This document shows, one piece after another, positions 18,052 through 25,833 of a DNA stretch of 40,006 nucleotides. The notes below the pieces were generated by a model that saw nothing but the letters and a program-made list of their open reading frames with translations, was not told the origin of the DNA and made no database searches. Where the stretch lies: contig NZ_LSJI01000054.1 in the NCBI RefSeq assembly GCF_001557235.1, positions 1 to 40,006 on the forward strand, given 5' to 3'. The translations under genes were made by a program, and so were the position numbers. The DNA is from Phenylobacterium sp. CCH9-H3 (GTDB lineage: Bacteria; Pseudomonadota; Alphaproteobacteria; Caulobacterales; Caulobacteraceae). How positions within the stretch are numbered: the stretch's first letter is position 1; the number at the start of each line of letters is the position of its first letter.

Positions 18052-19071
18052 ATGCGCGCGCTGAACGTCACCGCCCCCTGGGGGCCGGACGCGATCAAGG
18101 TGGTGGAGGTCCCCGAACCGACGCCGGGGCCGGGCCAGGTCCTGGTGCGGATGAAGGCCTGCTCGCTGAACTACCGCGACTTCCTGATGATCAACGGCAT
18201 GTACGGCCGGGCGGCCGCGAGCGCGACGGACATCATCACCCCGTTCTCGGACGGCTGCGGCTACGTGGAAGCGGTGGGGCCGGGCGTGACCCGGTTCAAG
18301 GCGGGCGACCGGGTCTCGACGCTGTTCTTCCAGAACTGGGTGTCCGGCCCGCCGACGCTGGAGAAGCTGATGAGCGCCCTGGGCTTTCCAATCCCCGGCG
18401 CGGGGGCGGAGCTGCAGGTATTCAGCCAGGAGGGCCTGTCGAAGGTCCCGGACTTCCTCACGGACCACGAGGTGGCGACCCTGCCGTGCGCGGCGCTGAC
18501 CGCATGGCGGGGCGTCTTCCAGGATGCGCGGCTGGAGCCCGGGGACACGGTGGTGCTGCAGGGGACGGGCGGCGTCTCGATCTTCGGCCTGCAGTTCGCC
18601 AAGGCGGCGGGCTATCGCACCCTCATCACCTCCTCGTCCGAGGCCAAGCTGGAGCGGGCCAAGGCGCTCGGCGCGGACCATGTGGTGAACTACCGGACGA
18701 CGCCCGAGTGGTCGAAGGCGGTCCGCGCGGCCACCGGCGGCAAGGGCGCGGACTTCATCATGGAGGTGGGCGGCGGCGGCACGATCCAGGAGAGCATGAA
18801 GGCCATCAAGGTCGGCGGCCACATCGCGATCATCGGCATCGTGGCCGGCGCGGGCGAGCCGTTCAACCCGGCGGCGCTGATCGGCAACTCGGCCAAGCTG
18901 CAGGGCCTGTCGGTGGGCTCGCGCGACATGTTCGAGGCCATGTGCAGGGCCATCGAGCTGCACCAGATCCGGCCGGTGGTGGACAAGGTCTATCCGTGGA
19001 CCGAGGCGAAGGCGGCCATCGGGGCCATGGCCTCGGGCGAGCACTTCGGGAAGATCGTCCTGGAATTCTGA
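18052..19071 (+). CDS. MDR-family NAD(P)-dependent alcohol dehydrogenase/quinone oxidoreductase
   Basis: The 339-residue medium-chain reductase has an N-terminal GroES-like domain (SLNYRDFLMINGMYG; DGCGYVEAVGPGVTRFKAGDRV) and a Rossmann domain with GTGGVSIFGLQFAKAAG (about 170-186) and the segment ALGADHVVNY. The structural-zinc cysteine cluster and the catalytic Cys of zinc alcohol dehydrogenases are missing, so this is a zinc-independent quinone-oxidoreductase-like or enoyl-reductase-like enzyme. The substrate is unknown. A strong GGAGGAGA precedes ATG 18052. The 79 bp after the lactonase-like gene are GC-rich with no clear promoter. Confidence 0.88.
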   Translation: MRALNVTAPWGPDAIKVVEVPEPTPGPGQVLVRMKACSLNYRDFLMINGMYGRAAASATDIITPFSDGCGYVEAVGPGVTRFKAGDRVSTLFFQNWVSGPPTLEKLMSALGFPIPGAGAELQVFSQEGLSKVPDFLTDHEVATLPCAALTAWRGVFQDARLEPGDTVVLQGTGGVSIFGLQFAKAAGYRTLITSSSEAKLERAKALGADHVVNYRTTPEWSKAVRAATGGKGADFIMEVGGGGTIQESMKAIKVGGHIAIIGIVAGAGEPFNPAALIGNSAKLQGLSVGSRDMFEAMCRAIELHQIRPVVDKVYPWTEAKAAIGAMASGEHFGKIVLEF

Positions 19072-19080
19072 CGGCGAGAT

Positions 19081-19136
19081 CCGGAGATCCTCTGCGGCGG
19101 TGTGTGCGCGCCGTGGGGGAGAACGAGGATCTCCGG
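19081..19136. terminator. Long perfect stem-loop between convergent genes
   Basis: CCGGAGATCCTC (19081-19092) and GAGGATCTCCGG (19125-19136) are perfect 12-bp complementary arms around a 32-nt loop. A second small hairpin CTCTC/GAGAG (19140-19153) follows directly. The position between two convergent stops suggests a bidirectional transcription barrier, although there is no T-run. Confidence 0.6.
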
Positions 19137-19155
19137 TCCCTCTCGCTGGAGAGCG

Positions 19156-19956
19156 TCAGGCGGCCCGGCCGAACTCCACGGCCGAGACCACCACATCCAT
19201 GACCGTGTCGCGGAAGGCGACGACGGCCGGTTCGCCCGGGGCGGCGCCGGCGGCCACCATCAGGGGCAGAAGGTGTTCCTCGCGCGGGTGGGCCTCGCGG
19301 CCGTACGGCGCGGCGTCCCAGTGGGCGAGGGCGGCCTCGCGGTGGGCCGGGTCGGTCACGGCCGCTTCGAGCCATCGGTCGAACGCCGCCGAGCGTTCGG
19401 TGAAGGCGGGCGAGAAGCCCCGCATGTTGTGCCAGCTCATGCCCGAGCCCACGATCAGCACGCCCTCGTCCCGCAGGGGGCTGAGGGCCCGGCCCGCGGC
19501 CAGGTGGGCCTTGGGGTCGAGGTCCGCCTTGAGCGAGAGCTGAACGACGGGAATGTCGGCGTCGGGCGTCACCAGCTTCAGCGGCACGAAGACGCCGTGG
19601 TCCCAGCCGTGGCCGGCGTCCTCGGCCGAAGCGATGCCCGCCTCGCCGAGGAGCCGGCCGACCCGATGCGCCAAGGCGGGGGATCCCGGCGCGTCGAAGG
19701 TCAGCTCGTAAGTGTGGGGCGGGAAGCCATAGTAGTCGTAGTCCAGGGCCGGCCGCTCCGCCGTGCCGACGGTGAAGACCTCCGCCTCCCAGTGGCCGGA
19801 GACCACCAGGATGGCCTTCGGCCGTTCCGGCAGGCTGGGGATCAGCCCCTGGAGATAGGCCGCGGTCCGGTCCCAGGTGTCGGCCGGACCCCGACCCCAC
19901 TCTATGAAGAAGCAGGGGCCCGCGCCGTGGGGGAGGAAGACGGTGGGCAGGGTCAT
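19156..19956 (-). CDS. 4,5-DOPA dioxygenase extradiol-like (LigB superfamily)
   Basis: The 266-residue protein matches the YgiD/DODA family. Probable metal ligands are His10 (FLPHGAGP), His55 (VVSGHWEA) and His228 (HPREEHLLPL); catalytic His candidates are His120 (GHGWDHGVFVPL) and His176 (GMSWHN). DODA enzymes cleave catechols in an extradiol manner; in bacteria the physiological substrate is usually unknown. It is the third gene of a minus-strand unit (doxX, FMN reductase, DODA) facing a LysR regulator. That gene set is often linked to quinone/electrophile stress. The Shine-Dalgarno before ATG 19956 is weak. Confidence 0.92.
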   Translation of the reverse strand: MTLPTVFLPHGAGPCFFIEWGRGPADTWDRTAAYLQGLIPSLPERPKAILVVSGHWEAEVFTVGTAERPALDYDYYGFPPHTYELTFDAPGSPALAHRVGRLLGEAGIASAEDAGHGWDHGVFVPLKLVTPDADIPVVQLSLKADLDPKAHLAAGRALSPLRDEGVLIVGSGMSWHNMRGFSPAFTERSAAFDRWLEAAVTDPAHREAALAHWDAAPYGREAHPREEHLLPLMVAAGAAPGEPAVVAFRDTVMDVVVSAVEFGRAA

Positions 19957-19982
19957 GGCTGGGTACCTGGAACCTTCCGGGG

Positions 19983-20558
19983 TCAGGCCGCCTTCGCGGC
20001 CGGGACGTCGTCGATGATCTTCTCGATCCAGGCGGCGAACTGGGCGCCGTAGGACTTAAGGAACTCGGCCGTGCCTTCGTTCACCAGCTCACCGGCGTCG
20101 TCGAACAGGGCGAAGGCGTTGCCGACGTAGGCTTCCTGGCTGAGCAGGGGCACGTTCAGAAACACCAGCGACTGGCGCAGGTGGTGGTTCGCGCCGAACC
20201 CGCCGATGGCGCCGGGCGACATGCTGATCACCGCGCCGGGCTTGCCGTTCCAGACGCTGGAGCCATAGGGGCGCGAGCCCACGTCGATGGCGTTCTTCAG
20301 CACCCCGGGGACCGAGCGGTTGTACTCGGGGGTGACGAAGAGGACGGCGTCGGCCGCGGCGATCTCGTCGCGAAACCGCACCCATTGGGCCGGCGGATCG
20401 GATTCCAGGTCCTGGTCGAAGTGCGGCAGGTCGCCGATCTCGACGATGTTGAACTTCAGGTTCGGCGTCAGGGCCGCGAAAGCCTTGGCCAGCTTGCGGC
20501 TGACGCTGTCCTTGCGGAGCGAGCCGACGACGACGGCGACGTTACGGACTTGGGACAT
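19983..20558 (-). CDS. NADPH-dependent FMN reductase/quinone reductase
   Basis: The 191-residue flavodoxin-fold protein has VVVGSLRKDSVSRKLAKAF (about 10-28, FMN phosphate loop GSxRxxSxxxxLA), FVTPEYNRSVPGVLKNAID (74-92, FMN isoalloxazine motif PEYNxSxPGxLKNAxD) and VISMSPGAIGGFGANHHLRQ (110-129). These are hallmarks of the NADPH-dependent FMN/azo/chromate/quinone reductase family (YieF/ChrR-like). It likely performs two-electron reduction of quinones. AGGAAA precedes ATG 20558; the frame stays open further upstream without a better start. It lies 37 bp after doxX and 26 bp before the DODA gene. Confidence 0.93.
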   Translation of the reverse strand: MSQVRNVAVVVGSLRKDSVSRKLAKAFAALTPNLKFNIVEIGDLPHFDQDLESDPPAQWVRFRDEIAAADAVLFVTPEYNRSVPGVLKNAIDVGSRPYGSSVWNGKPGAVISMSPGAIGGFGANHHLRQSLVFLNVPLLSQEAYVGNAFALFDDAGELVNEGTAEFLKSYGAQFAAWIEKIIDDVPAAKAA

Positions 20559-20595
20559 GAGAGGTTTCCTTTGCGAGAGGGAGAGGGTGTCGGGG

Positions 20596-21015
20596 TCAGG
20601 CGTGCGCCAGGCGCCGCCGGCCGGCCCGCAGGCCATCCAGGCTGTAGGCGCCGGCGCCGGTGGTGCTGAGCAGCAGGAAGATGAAGGTGAACAAGATGGC
20701 CGGCTCACCGCCGTTCAGCACCGGGTAGAAGTTCGAGGGCGCGTGGAACATGAAGTAGGCCACCGCCATCTGGCCCGAGGCGACGAAGGCCGCCGGGCGG
20801 GTGAAGAGGCCCAGCACAACCAGGGCGCCCGTGACGACTTCGATGATCGCGCCGATGCCGAAGAGGCTGAGCAGGGGCTGCATGCCCGGCTGGGCGCCTT
20901 CCGGGAAGCCGGCGAGCTTGACCAGGCCGTGGCCGATGAACAACAGGCCGGTGACGATGCGGAGCGAGGTGATCGCCTGAGGGGTGAACCGGCTCGGCGA
21001 GAGGGATTGCGACAT
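20596..21015 (-). CDS. DoxX family membrane protein
   Basis: The 139-residue protein has four hydrophobic helices with the DoxX pattern: LRIVTGLLFIGHGLVKLAGFPE (about 18-39), LFGIGAIIEVVTGALVVLGLFTRPAAFVASGQMAVAYFMFHAP across the middle, and a last helix FTFIFLLLSTTGAGAYSLD. DoxX proteins are small inner-membrane proteins linked to quinone or thiol redox systems, without a settled activity. It is the first gene of the doxX-FMN reductase-DODA operon and divergent from lysR, 128 bp between starts. Confidence 0.92.
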   Translation of the reverse strand: MSQSLSPSRFTPQAITSLRIVTGLLFIGHGLVKLAGFPEGAQPGMQPLLSLFGIGAIIEVVTGALVVLGLFTRPAAFVASGQMAVAYFMFHAPSNFYPVLNGGEPAILFTFIFLLLSTTGAGAYSLDGLRAGRRRLAHA

Positions 21016-21106
21016 TTGAAGACCCTTGCTTGATCGGGTTCCGCCGGCTGGTGGCCTCGGAATGACGGGAAGATGGGCCAGGGCCTGGCTGTTGATAATC
21101 GGGCTT

Positions 21107-21130
21107 GTTTGGAGGACTGTCTGTCCAAAC
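21107..21130. promoter_or_regulatory. Candidate LysR operator
   Basis: GTTTGGA (21107-21113) and TCCAAAC (21124-21130) form perfect 7-bp arms 10 bp apart, 14 bp before the lysR start and about 90 bp before doxX. Interrupted dyads of this size between a lysR gene and a divergent operon are the usual binding site for LysR-type regulators. The core T-N11-A form is only loosely met. Confidence 0.65.
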
Positions 21131-21143
21131 GGGAAACAATCAG

Positions 21144-22082
21144 ATGGACCGACTGGACGAGATCCGCGCCTTCGCCGCGGTGGCCGACGCCCGCAGCTTC
21201 ACCCAGGGCGCGCGCAAGCTGGATGTCTCGGGGGCCCAGATCTCCAAGCTGGTGGCCCGACTGGAGAACCGGCTGGGCGCGCGCCTCCTGAACCGCACGA
21301 CCCGCGACGTCTCGCTCACCGATACGGGGCAAGCCTATCTGGAACGCGCCCGCGACCTCCTGGAGAGCTTCGATGCGCTGGAGAGCTCGGTCCGGGACCA
21401 GAGCGGACCGTCCGGCAATCTGAAGGTCTCGGCGCCGGTATCGTTCGGCAAGAACCAGCTGACGCCGGCGCTGCTGGAGTTCGCGTCAGGGTGCCTGGCC
21501 GTCTCCCTGGACGTGACGTTCTCGGACCGGATGGTGAACCTGGTCGAAGAGGGCTTCGACGTCGCCGTGCGGATCGGCCACCTGACCGACTCCTCGCTGG
21601 TGGCCCGCCGGCTGGCGGCCGTGCGGATGATCACCTGCGCCTCGCCGGACTATCTTGCCGGTGCGGGCATCCCGCGCACGCTGGAGGACATGGCGGCCCA
21701 CGAGGCGGTGCTGGACACCAACGCCCGCGACGCCACGCTCTGGCGCTTCGGGCGCAAGGGCGAGGCGCAGGAGGTGCGGGTGCGCGGCCGCCTGCGGTTC
21801 AACGGCGCCGAAGCCTGCGTGGAGGCGGCCGTGAAGGGCTTCGGCATCATCCGCACCCCGGCCTTCGCCGCCGCCGAGGAACTGCGCGCCGGCCGCCTCG
21901 TGCCGCTGCTCTGCAACTTCGAGCCGGAGGAGATCCACGTGCACGCGGTCTATCCGCACGCCCGGCACCTGGCGGCGAAGGTGCGCGCCTTCGTGGACTT
22001 CCTCGCCAAGCGGTACGCCGGCGAGCCGGAGTGGCACCAAGGCTGGGGCGAACGGCATCCGTCGCCCGAGGCGGTGGCCTGA
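21144..22082 (+). CDS. LysR-type transcriptional regulator
   Basis: The 312-residue protein has the LysR winged HTH at residues 1-60 (MDRLDEIRAFAAVADARSFT, then the recognition part KLDVSGAQISKLVARLENRLGARLLNRTTRDVSLT) and an effector domain from about 90. Its pattern (MDRL..IRAF..V.. SFT.AA..L) is that of the CrgA/DmlR-like subgroup. ATG 21144 is preferred over the GTG/ATG candidates further upstream because the HTH begins right after it and GGGAAA lies about 8 bases before. Its likely target is the divergent doxX-FMN reductase-DODA operon; the dyad between them supports this. Confidence 0.93.
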   Translation: MDRLDEIRAFAAVADARSFTQGARKLDVSGAQISKLVARLENRLGARLLNRTTRDVSLTDTGQAYLERARDLLESFDALESSVRDQSGPSGNLKVSAPVSFGKNQLTPALLEFASGCLAVSLDVTFSDRMVNLVEEGFDVAVRIGHLTDSSLVARRLAAVRMITCASPDYLAGAGIPRTLEDMAAHEAVLDTNARDATLWRFGRKGEAQEVRVRGRLRFNGAEACVEAAVKGFGIIRTPAFAAAEELRAGRLVPLLCNFEPEEIHVHAVYPHARHLAAKVRAFVDFLAKRYAGEPEWHQGWGERHPSPEAVA

Positions 22083-22089
22083 CTCCGCG

Positions 22090-22920
22090 CTACGCGAACG
22101 CGATCCAGCGGCCGGCGGCGGCCGTCGTGACCCAGACAAGTATGGCCGCGTAGGCGAGGGCCTTCACCGCGGGTCCGGCGCCTTCGGAGCCGCGGCCCGA
22201 GCGGACGATCTGGATGGCGGCGATGGCCAGGATCCAGGCGAGGTAGACCAGGATGAGCACCTTGTTGGCCGGATCCAGGTGCGCGTAGTCGTCCGGCTTG
22301 TAGATCGCGTGGTGCAGGGCGAACTGGCTCGCGATCAGGGCCAGGAGGCCCGCCAGGTAGACGAACCGCGTGACGCCCCGGGTCACGAACAGGACGATCA
22401 GGGCGGCCGCGATGATCACGTGCCAAAGGCCCGGGTTCACCAGCTTGGCCACGGCGAACACGCCCAGCGCCAGGCCGAACAGGCCCAGCCCGACCGCGGC
22501 GGCCAATCCGGCGCCCCGGCTCAGCCGTCCCTCGGCCTTGGCGGCCGGAAGGCTGACGCCATAGGTGAGGAAGAGGGCGGCGGCCAAGCCCAGCATCTTC
22601 GCGGTGAAGGCCTCGGAGGTGTAGAGGCGCTCGGGATTCGACGTGCCGATGAGGATGCCGGTCACGATGACCCCGACCACGCCGAGGTTCAGCCAGGGGA
22701 GGACCCCGCGGCGGACAACGGATGGGCTTTCGTCGGTGAGGCCCGAGCCGATCAGGCGCAGGTTCAGCAGGATGCTGGCGCCGCCGAGCAGGGCCAGCGA
22801 CAGGATGTGCAGCACCTCCCACTGAGCGAAGTAGGGCTTGATCTGCGCGCCGGGGAAGGTGTCGTCGAGCTGGGCGACCCAGGGGGCGATCGCCGGGAAG
22901 ACGTCTTGCGGGCTGATCAC
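22090..22920 (-). CDS. DUF6644-like membrane protein (second of tandem pair)
   Basis: The 276-residue protein starts at GTG 22920, which overlaps the TGA of the upstream gene (GTGA). It has about seven hydrophobic helices. A soluble start (FPAIAPWVAQLDDTFPG) is followed by WEVLHILSLALLGGASILLNLRLIG, closely parallel to GTHVLSLMLFAGTIFLVDLRLLG in the neighbour, so both belong to one family (I recall it as DUF6644). The conserved His before the first helix could bind a cofactor such as haem b, but that is only speculation. It is longer than its partner by about 70 residues, from extra C-terminal helices. Function unknown. Confidence 0.8.
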   Translation of the reverse strand: MISPQDVFPAIAPWVAQLDDTFPGAQIKPYFAQWEVLHILSLALLGGASILLNLRLIGSGLTDESPSVVRRGVLPWLNLGVVGVIVTGILIGTSNPERLYTSEAFTAKMLGLAAALFLTYGVSLPAAKAEGRLSRGAGLAAAVGLGLFGLALGVFAVAKLVNPGLWHVIIAAALIVLFVTRGVTRFVYLAGLLALIASQFALHHAIYKPDDYAHLDPANKVLILVYLAWILAIAAIQIVRSGRGSEGAGPAVKALAYAAILVWVTTAAAGRWIAFA

Positions 22921-23531
22921 GGGGCCATCTCCGACAGGTCGATCGCGCCGCGTTCCGAGACGGCGCACTCCTGGGCGACGTTGGCCCAGTGCGGGAGAGG
23001 CTTGCCGCACTCGTACCAGTCGTAGGCGATGAAGCGCCCGAACATGATCACCGCGACCCACGAGGCGATCGAGACCGCGGCGGACAGGCGGGCCTTCGCG
23101 GGCGGCCTGGGGGCCGTGTCCCAGGCCGCGCGGTCCTTCTGCACCCGGTAGTGGAAGATGAAGATGTTGATCACCGCCACGGCGAGGAAGATCAGCTTCA
23201 GGCGGAACCAGAGATTATGATAATAAAGCAAAGGCTTGGCGTAGAATAATGCGACGCCGGTCAGGATCATCAGGGCGAAGCCGAAGACCGTCAGCGGCAG
23301 CACGCGGTCGCTGATCACGGACACGGGCGTCGTCCTGAAGCCGACGCCCAGCAGGCGCAGGTCGACCAGGAAGATGGTGCCGGCGAACAGCATCAGCGAG
23401 AGGACGTGAGTGCCTTCGAGCAGGCCCCAGACGTTCAGCGTGCTGGCGAGGGCTTCGCTCCAGGACGGGTCGTATTCGCCGGGCCCCTTTCCCACCTGGG
23501 TGGCCAGCCAGACCAGGAAGTCGCGTATCAC
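22917..23531 (-). CDS. DUF6644-like membrane protein (first of tandem pair)
   Basis: The 204-residue protein has about five helices: THVLSLMLFAGTIFLVDLRLLGVG (about 40-63), LPLTVFGFALMILTGVALFY, LKLIFLAVAVINIFIFHYRVQ, and AVSIASWVAVIMFGRFIAYDW. The C-terminal segment YECGKPLPHWANVAQECAV contains two cysteines, perhaps outside the membrane. The family's pattern (ETxHxxxL, D-L-R-L-L-G, F-R-L-K-L-x-L) is clear. It starts at GTG 23531 with GGGGAAA upstream. A patch of AT-ending codons (23212-23253) interrupts the usual codon bias. Its stop overlaps the start of the paralogue, so the two are translationally coupled and may form a heteromer. Confidence 0.8.
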   Translation of the reverse strand: MIRDFLVWLATQVGKGPGEYDPSWSEALASTLNVWGLLEGTHVLSLMLFAGTIFLVDLRLLGVGFRTTPVSVISDRVLPLTVFGFALMILTGVALFYAKPLLYYHNLWFRLKLIFLAVAVINIFIFHYRVQKDRAAWDTAPRPPAKARLSAAVSIASWVAVIMFGRFIAYDWYECGKPLPHWANVAQECAVSERGAIDLSEMAP

Positions 23532-23669
23532 CTAGTTTCCCCCGATGGCATACCGGCTTTTCTATCTATTCCGGCGTGCGCCTCAATTGCGCATTTGCAT
23601 CGGCGTCGCAATACGCCGCCGCTCGAAAAGAACGCCAGGACCGGGCGGGGGACCCGGGGGCAAGGCCGT
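23532..23669. promoter_or_regulatory. Intergenic region upstream of the tandem membrane genes
   Basis: The 138 bp between the CinA-like gene and the GTG start of the membrane pair are AT-richer than the surroundings near 23560-23615, as expected for a promoter. An inverted repeat ATTGCG (23586-23591) / CGCAAT (23607-23612) with 15-bp spacing is a candidate operator. No confident -35/-10 pair is assigned. Confidence 0.35.
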
Positions 23670-24191
23670 TCAGGCCGCCTTGGCCACGTCGCCCAGCCCG
23701 GCGCGCAGGAGCGTGAGCGCGACACGCAGGGCGGCGAGCCGGACGCCCGCCCGACCGATGTCGCCGAAGCGCTCCAGCCGGTGGCAGGTGACCCCGCCGC
23801 GGGTGGCGCATGCGAAGTGCACGAGGCCGGCGGGCGCGCCCGGTCCGGCCTCGGAGAAGCCGGTCACGGAGACCGCCAGATCGGCGCGCGAGGCGGCGAG
23901 GGCGCCCTCGGCCATGGCGCGCGCGCAGGCCTCGGACACCGCGCCGTCGGATTCCAGAACGTCGCGGGGAACGCCGAGCAACTCGTGCTTGGCGTCGTCT
24001 GAATAGGTGACGAAGCCGCGCTCGAAGGCGTGGCTCTTGCCGGGGATGTCGGTGAGGAGCGAGGCGAGCAGGCCGCCGGTGCAGCTCTCCGCCGTGGCCA
24101 GCATCAGGTCACGGTCGCAGGCGGCCTGCAGCACCTCCTGGGCGAGGCGCTCGACGTCGTCCGGAATGACCGGATCGAGGGCTTCGGCCAT
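23670..24191 (-). CDS. CinA-family amidohydrolase (PncC-like)
   Basis: The 173-residue protein equals the C-terminal CinA domain alone. The signature ATAESCTGGLLASLLTDIPGKS (about 32-53, active Ser36 and Thr38) and RGFVTYSDDAKHELLGVP (58-75) are present, followed by GAVSEACARAMAEGAL and SVTGFSEAGPG. This domain, PncC in E. coli, hydrolyses nicotinamide mononucleotide to nicotinate mononucleotide and ammonia in the pyridine nucleotide cycle. The family usually reads SVTGIAGPGG at the last motif; here it is SVTGFSEAGPGAP, a two-residue variant. It lies 7 bp after the hemerythrin gene, so both are likely in one transcript. Confidence 0.9.
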   Translation of the reverse strand: MAEALDPVIPDDVERLAQEVLQAACDRDLMLATAESCTGGLLASLLTDIPGKSHAFERGFVTYSDDAKHELLGVPRDVLESDGAVSEACARAMAEGALAASRADLAVSVTGFSEAGPGAPAGLVHFACATRGGVTCHRLERFGDIGRAGVRLAALRVALTLLRAGLGDVAKAA

Positions 24192-24198
24192 CGTCGGG

Positions 24199-24720
24199 TC
24201 AGCGCGTCTTGCCGGCCAGTTCGAGCTTGCGGGCCTCGAGCTGCTCGCCGATGGCCTTCAGGTCCATGTCGGACTCGCGGCACTCGGGGAAGTACTCGGT
24301 CTCTTCCTCCTCGACGTGGTGCTCGATCATCTCCTGCAGCACCTTCACCTTGGCGTCGTAGTAGGGATCGGAGGGGGCCATGCCGTCGAGCTGGGCGATC
24401 AGGTCCTTGGCCGAGGCGTGTTCGACCTCGGCTTCATTGACCATCTCCGCGTCATCCACGAACTCGCGCGAGGCGGGGTAGAAGATCTCCTCCTCGATCT
24501 GGGTGTGCACTTTCAGCTCGGTGCTGATCTGCTGGAAGATCGCCTGCTTCTTGGTCTCGTCCTTTTTGGCCTTTTCATACTGCTTGAAGAGGTCCTCCAC
24601 CTTGCGGTGGTCGGCCATCAACAGGCTGACGGCGTCGTCGGGACGGGCCGAGGCGCGGCCGGACTTGGTGACGCCCGATGAGGACGCAGACTTGGAAGTC
24701 GAGGTTTGGGCGGTGGCCAT
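24199..24720 (-). CDS. Hemerythrin-domain protein
   Basis: The 173-residue protein has a Ser/Thr/Lys/Arg-rich, probably disordered N terminus (1-27), then a four-helix bundle with diiron ligands in expected places: His38 (ADHRKVE), His72 and Glu76 (VHTQIEEE), His101 (EVEHASA) and His134/Glu138-139 (MIEHHVEEEE). Bacterial hemerythrins of this kind bind oxygen or NO or handle oxidative stress or iron; the role here is not known. GGAG lies upstream of ATG 24720. The frame stays open far upstream but overlaps a divergent gene there, so the 173-residue start is preferred. Confidence 0.92.
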   Translation of the reverse strand: MATAQTSTSKSASSSGVTKSGRASARPDDAVSLLMADHRKVEDLFKQYEKAKKDETKKQAIFQQISTELKVHTQIEEEIFYPASREFVDDAEMVNEAEVEHASAKDLIAQLDGMAPSDPYYDAKVKVLQEMIEHHVEEEETEYFPECRESDMDLKAIGEQLEARKLELAGKTR

Positions 24721-24816
24721 GAGGCTCTCCGTGGGACTGGTTCGGCGCAATGAACCCGCCATGGCGGCGCAGGTTCCGGGGCTTGCTTTTCTTGTGGGCA
24801 GCGGCTGGTTAGGCGC

Positions 24817-25833
24817 ATGACGAACGCGCCCCGAGTCACCGTCGCCGGCGCCGGCGTGCTGGGCCTGACGACGGCCCTGGCGCTGGCGGATGCGGGCTGT
24901 GCGGTGACCGTCGCCGATCCCGGCGGGCCCAACGCCTCGAGCATCGCCGCCGGGATGATCGCCCCGGTGTTCGAGGCGGCCCTGGACGATGGCGCGCGGC
25001 CCCATCTCGACCTCCTGATGGCGTCGCGGGACCTCTGGCCGGGACTGGCGCAGCGGGCCGGGATCGGGCTCGATCGCACCGGCGCCCTGGCGGTGGGCGA
25101 CGACCCCTGGCTGGAGACGGTCGCCGGCGCGTTCGGCGCGCTGCAGATGCGGCCGACCGAGATCGGCGGCGATACTGCGCGCGGCCTGTGCCCGGGCCTT
25201 GCCGAGGCCTTCGACCGGGCGCTGCTCACCCGCGAGGACTGGCGCGTGGATGCGCCCACGGCGATGGGTGCGCTCGCCGCCGCCGCCGCCGCCGCGGGCG
25301 TCGGCTTCGACCGCCGGATCGTTCGCGAGCGGGGCGAGGCGGACGTGCTGGTGATCGCCACCGGCGTGGCGGCGGACCTCGCCGAACTCGCGCCGGAGCT
25401 TGCGACGCTGTCTCCGGTCAAGGGGCACATCGTCCGCGTGGCGGCGGACGTGCTTGGGGCGACCGTGCGGGGCGAGGGGATCTACGCCGCGCCGGGGTCG
25501 GGCATGGCGTTCGGGGCGACGATGGAGTTCGGCCGCTCGGACGTGGCGGTGGAGGCGGACAAGGCCGCGCCGCTGCTGGTCGCCGGTCTGCGGCTCTTTC
25601 CCACGCTTCGCGGCGCGCCGATCCAGATGGCGGCCGGCGTGCGGGCGGCGACGCCGGACGGGCTGCCGATGGTCGGCCCCGGCAGCGCGCCGGGCGTGAT
25701 GCTTGCGGTGGGCCCTCGCCGCAACGGCTGGCTGCTGGCGCCGCTGGTCGCGCAGACGATCGCGGCTTGCGTGACGGGACGTGACGCCGGTTCATTCGCC
25801 GCGCGGCTGGATCCGGCGCGCTTTCGGGGGTGA
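24817..25833 (+). CDS. DAO-type FAD-dependent oxidoreductase (ThiO/D-amino-acid-oxidase-like)
   Basis: The 338-residue flavoprotein begins with the dinucleotide motif VAGAGVLGLTTALALADAG (residues 8-26) and a second strand end CAVTVADP. The SSIAAGMIAP segment (about 41-50) resembles the ThiO/glycine oxidase family's (A/S)S..AAGMLAP. C-terminal TPDGLPMVGP and VGPRRNGWLLAPL match the FAD-binding end of DAO proteins. It is somewhat short (family about 350-380). Its substrate could be glycine, a D-amino acid or another secondary amine; no thi genes are nearby, so I do not name it thiO. Its stop overlaps or nearly touches the acyl-CoA dehydrogenase start. Confidence 0.8.
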   Translation: MTNAPRVTVAGAGVLGLTTALALADAGCAVTVADPGGPNASSIAAGMIAPVFEAALDDGARPHLDLLMASRDLWPGLAQRAGIGLDRTGALAVGDDPWLETVAGAFGALQMRPTEIGGDTARGLCPGLAEAFDRALLTREDWRVDAPTAMGALAAAAAAAGVGFDRRIVRERGEADVLVIATGVAADLAELAPELATLSPVKGHIVRVAADVLGATVRGEGIYAAPGSGMAFGATMEFGRSDVAVEADKAAPLLVAGLRLFPTLRGAPIQMAAGVRAATPDGLPMVGPGSAPGVMLAVGPRRNGWLLAPLVAQTIAACVTGRDAGSFAARLDPARFRG

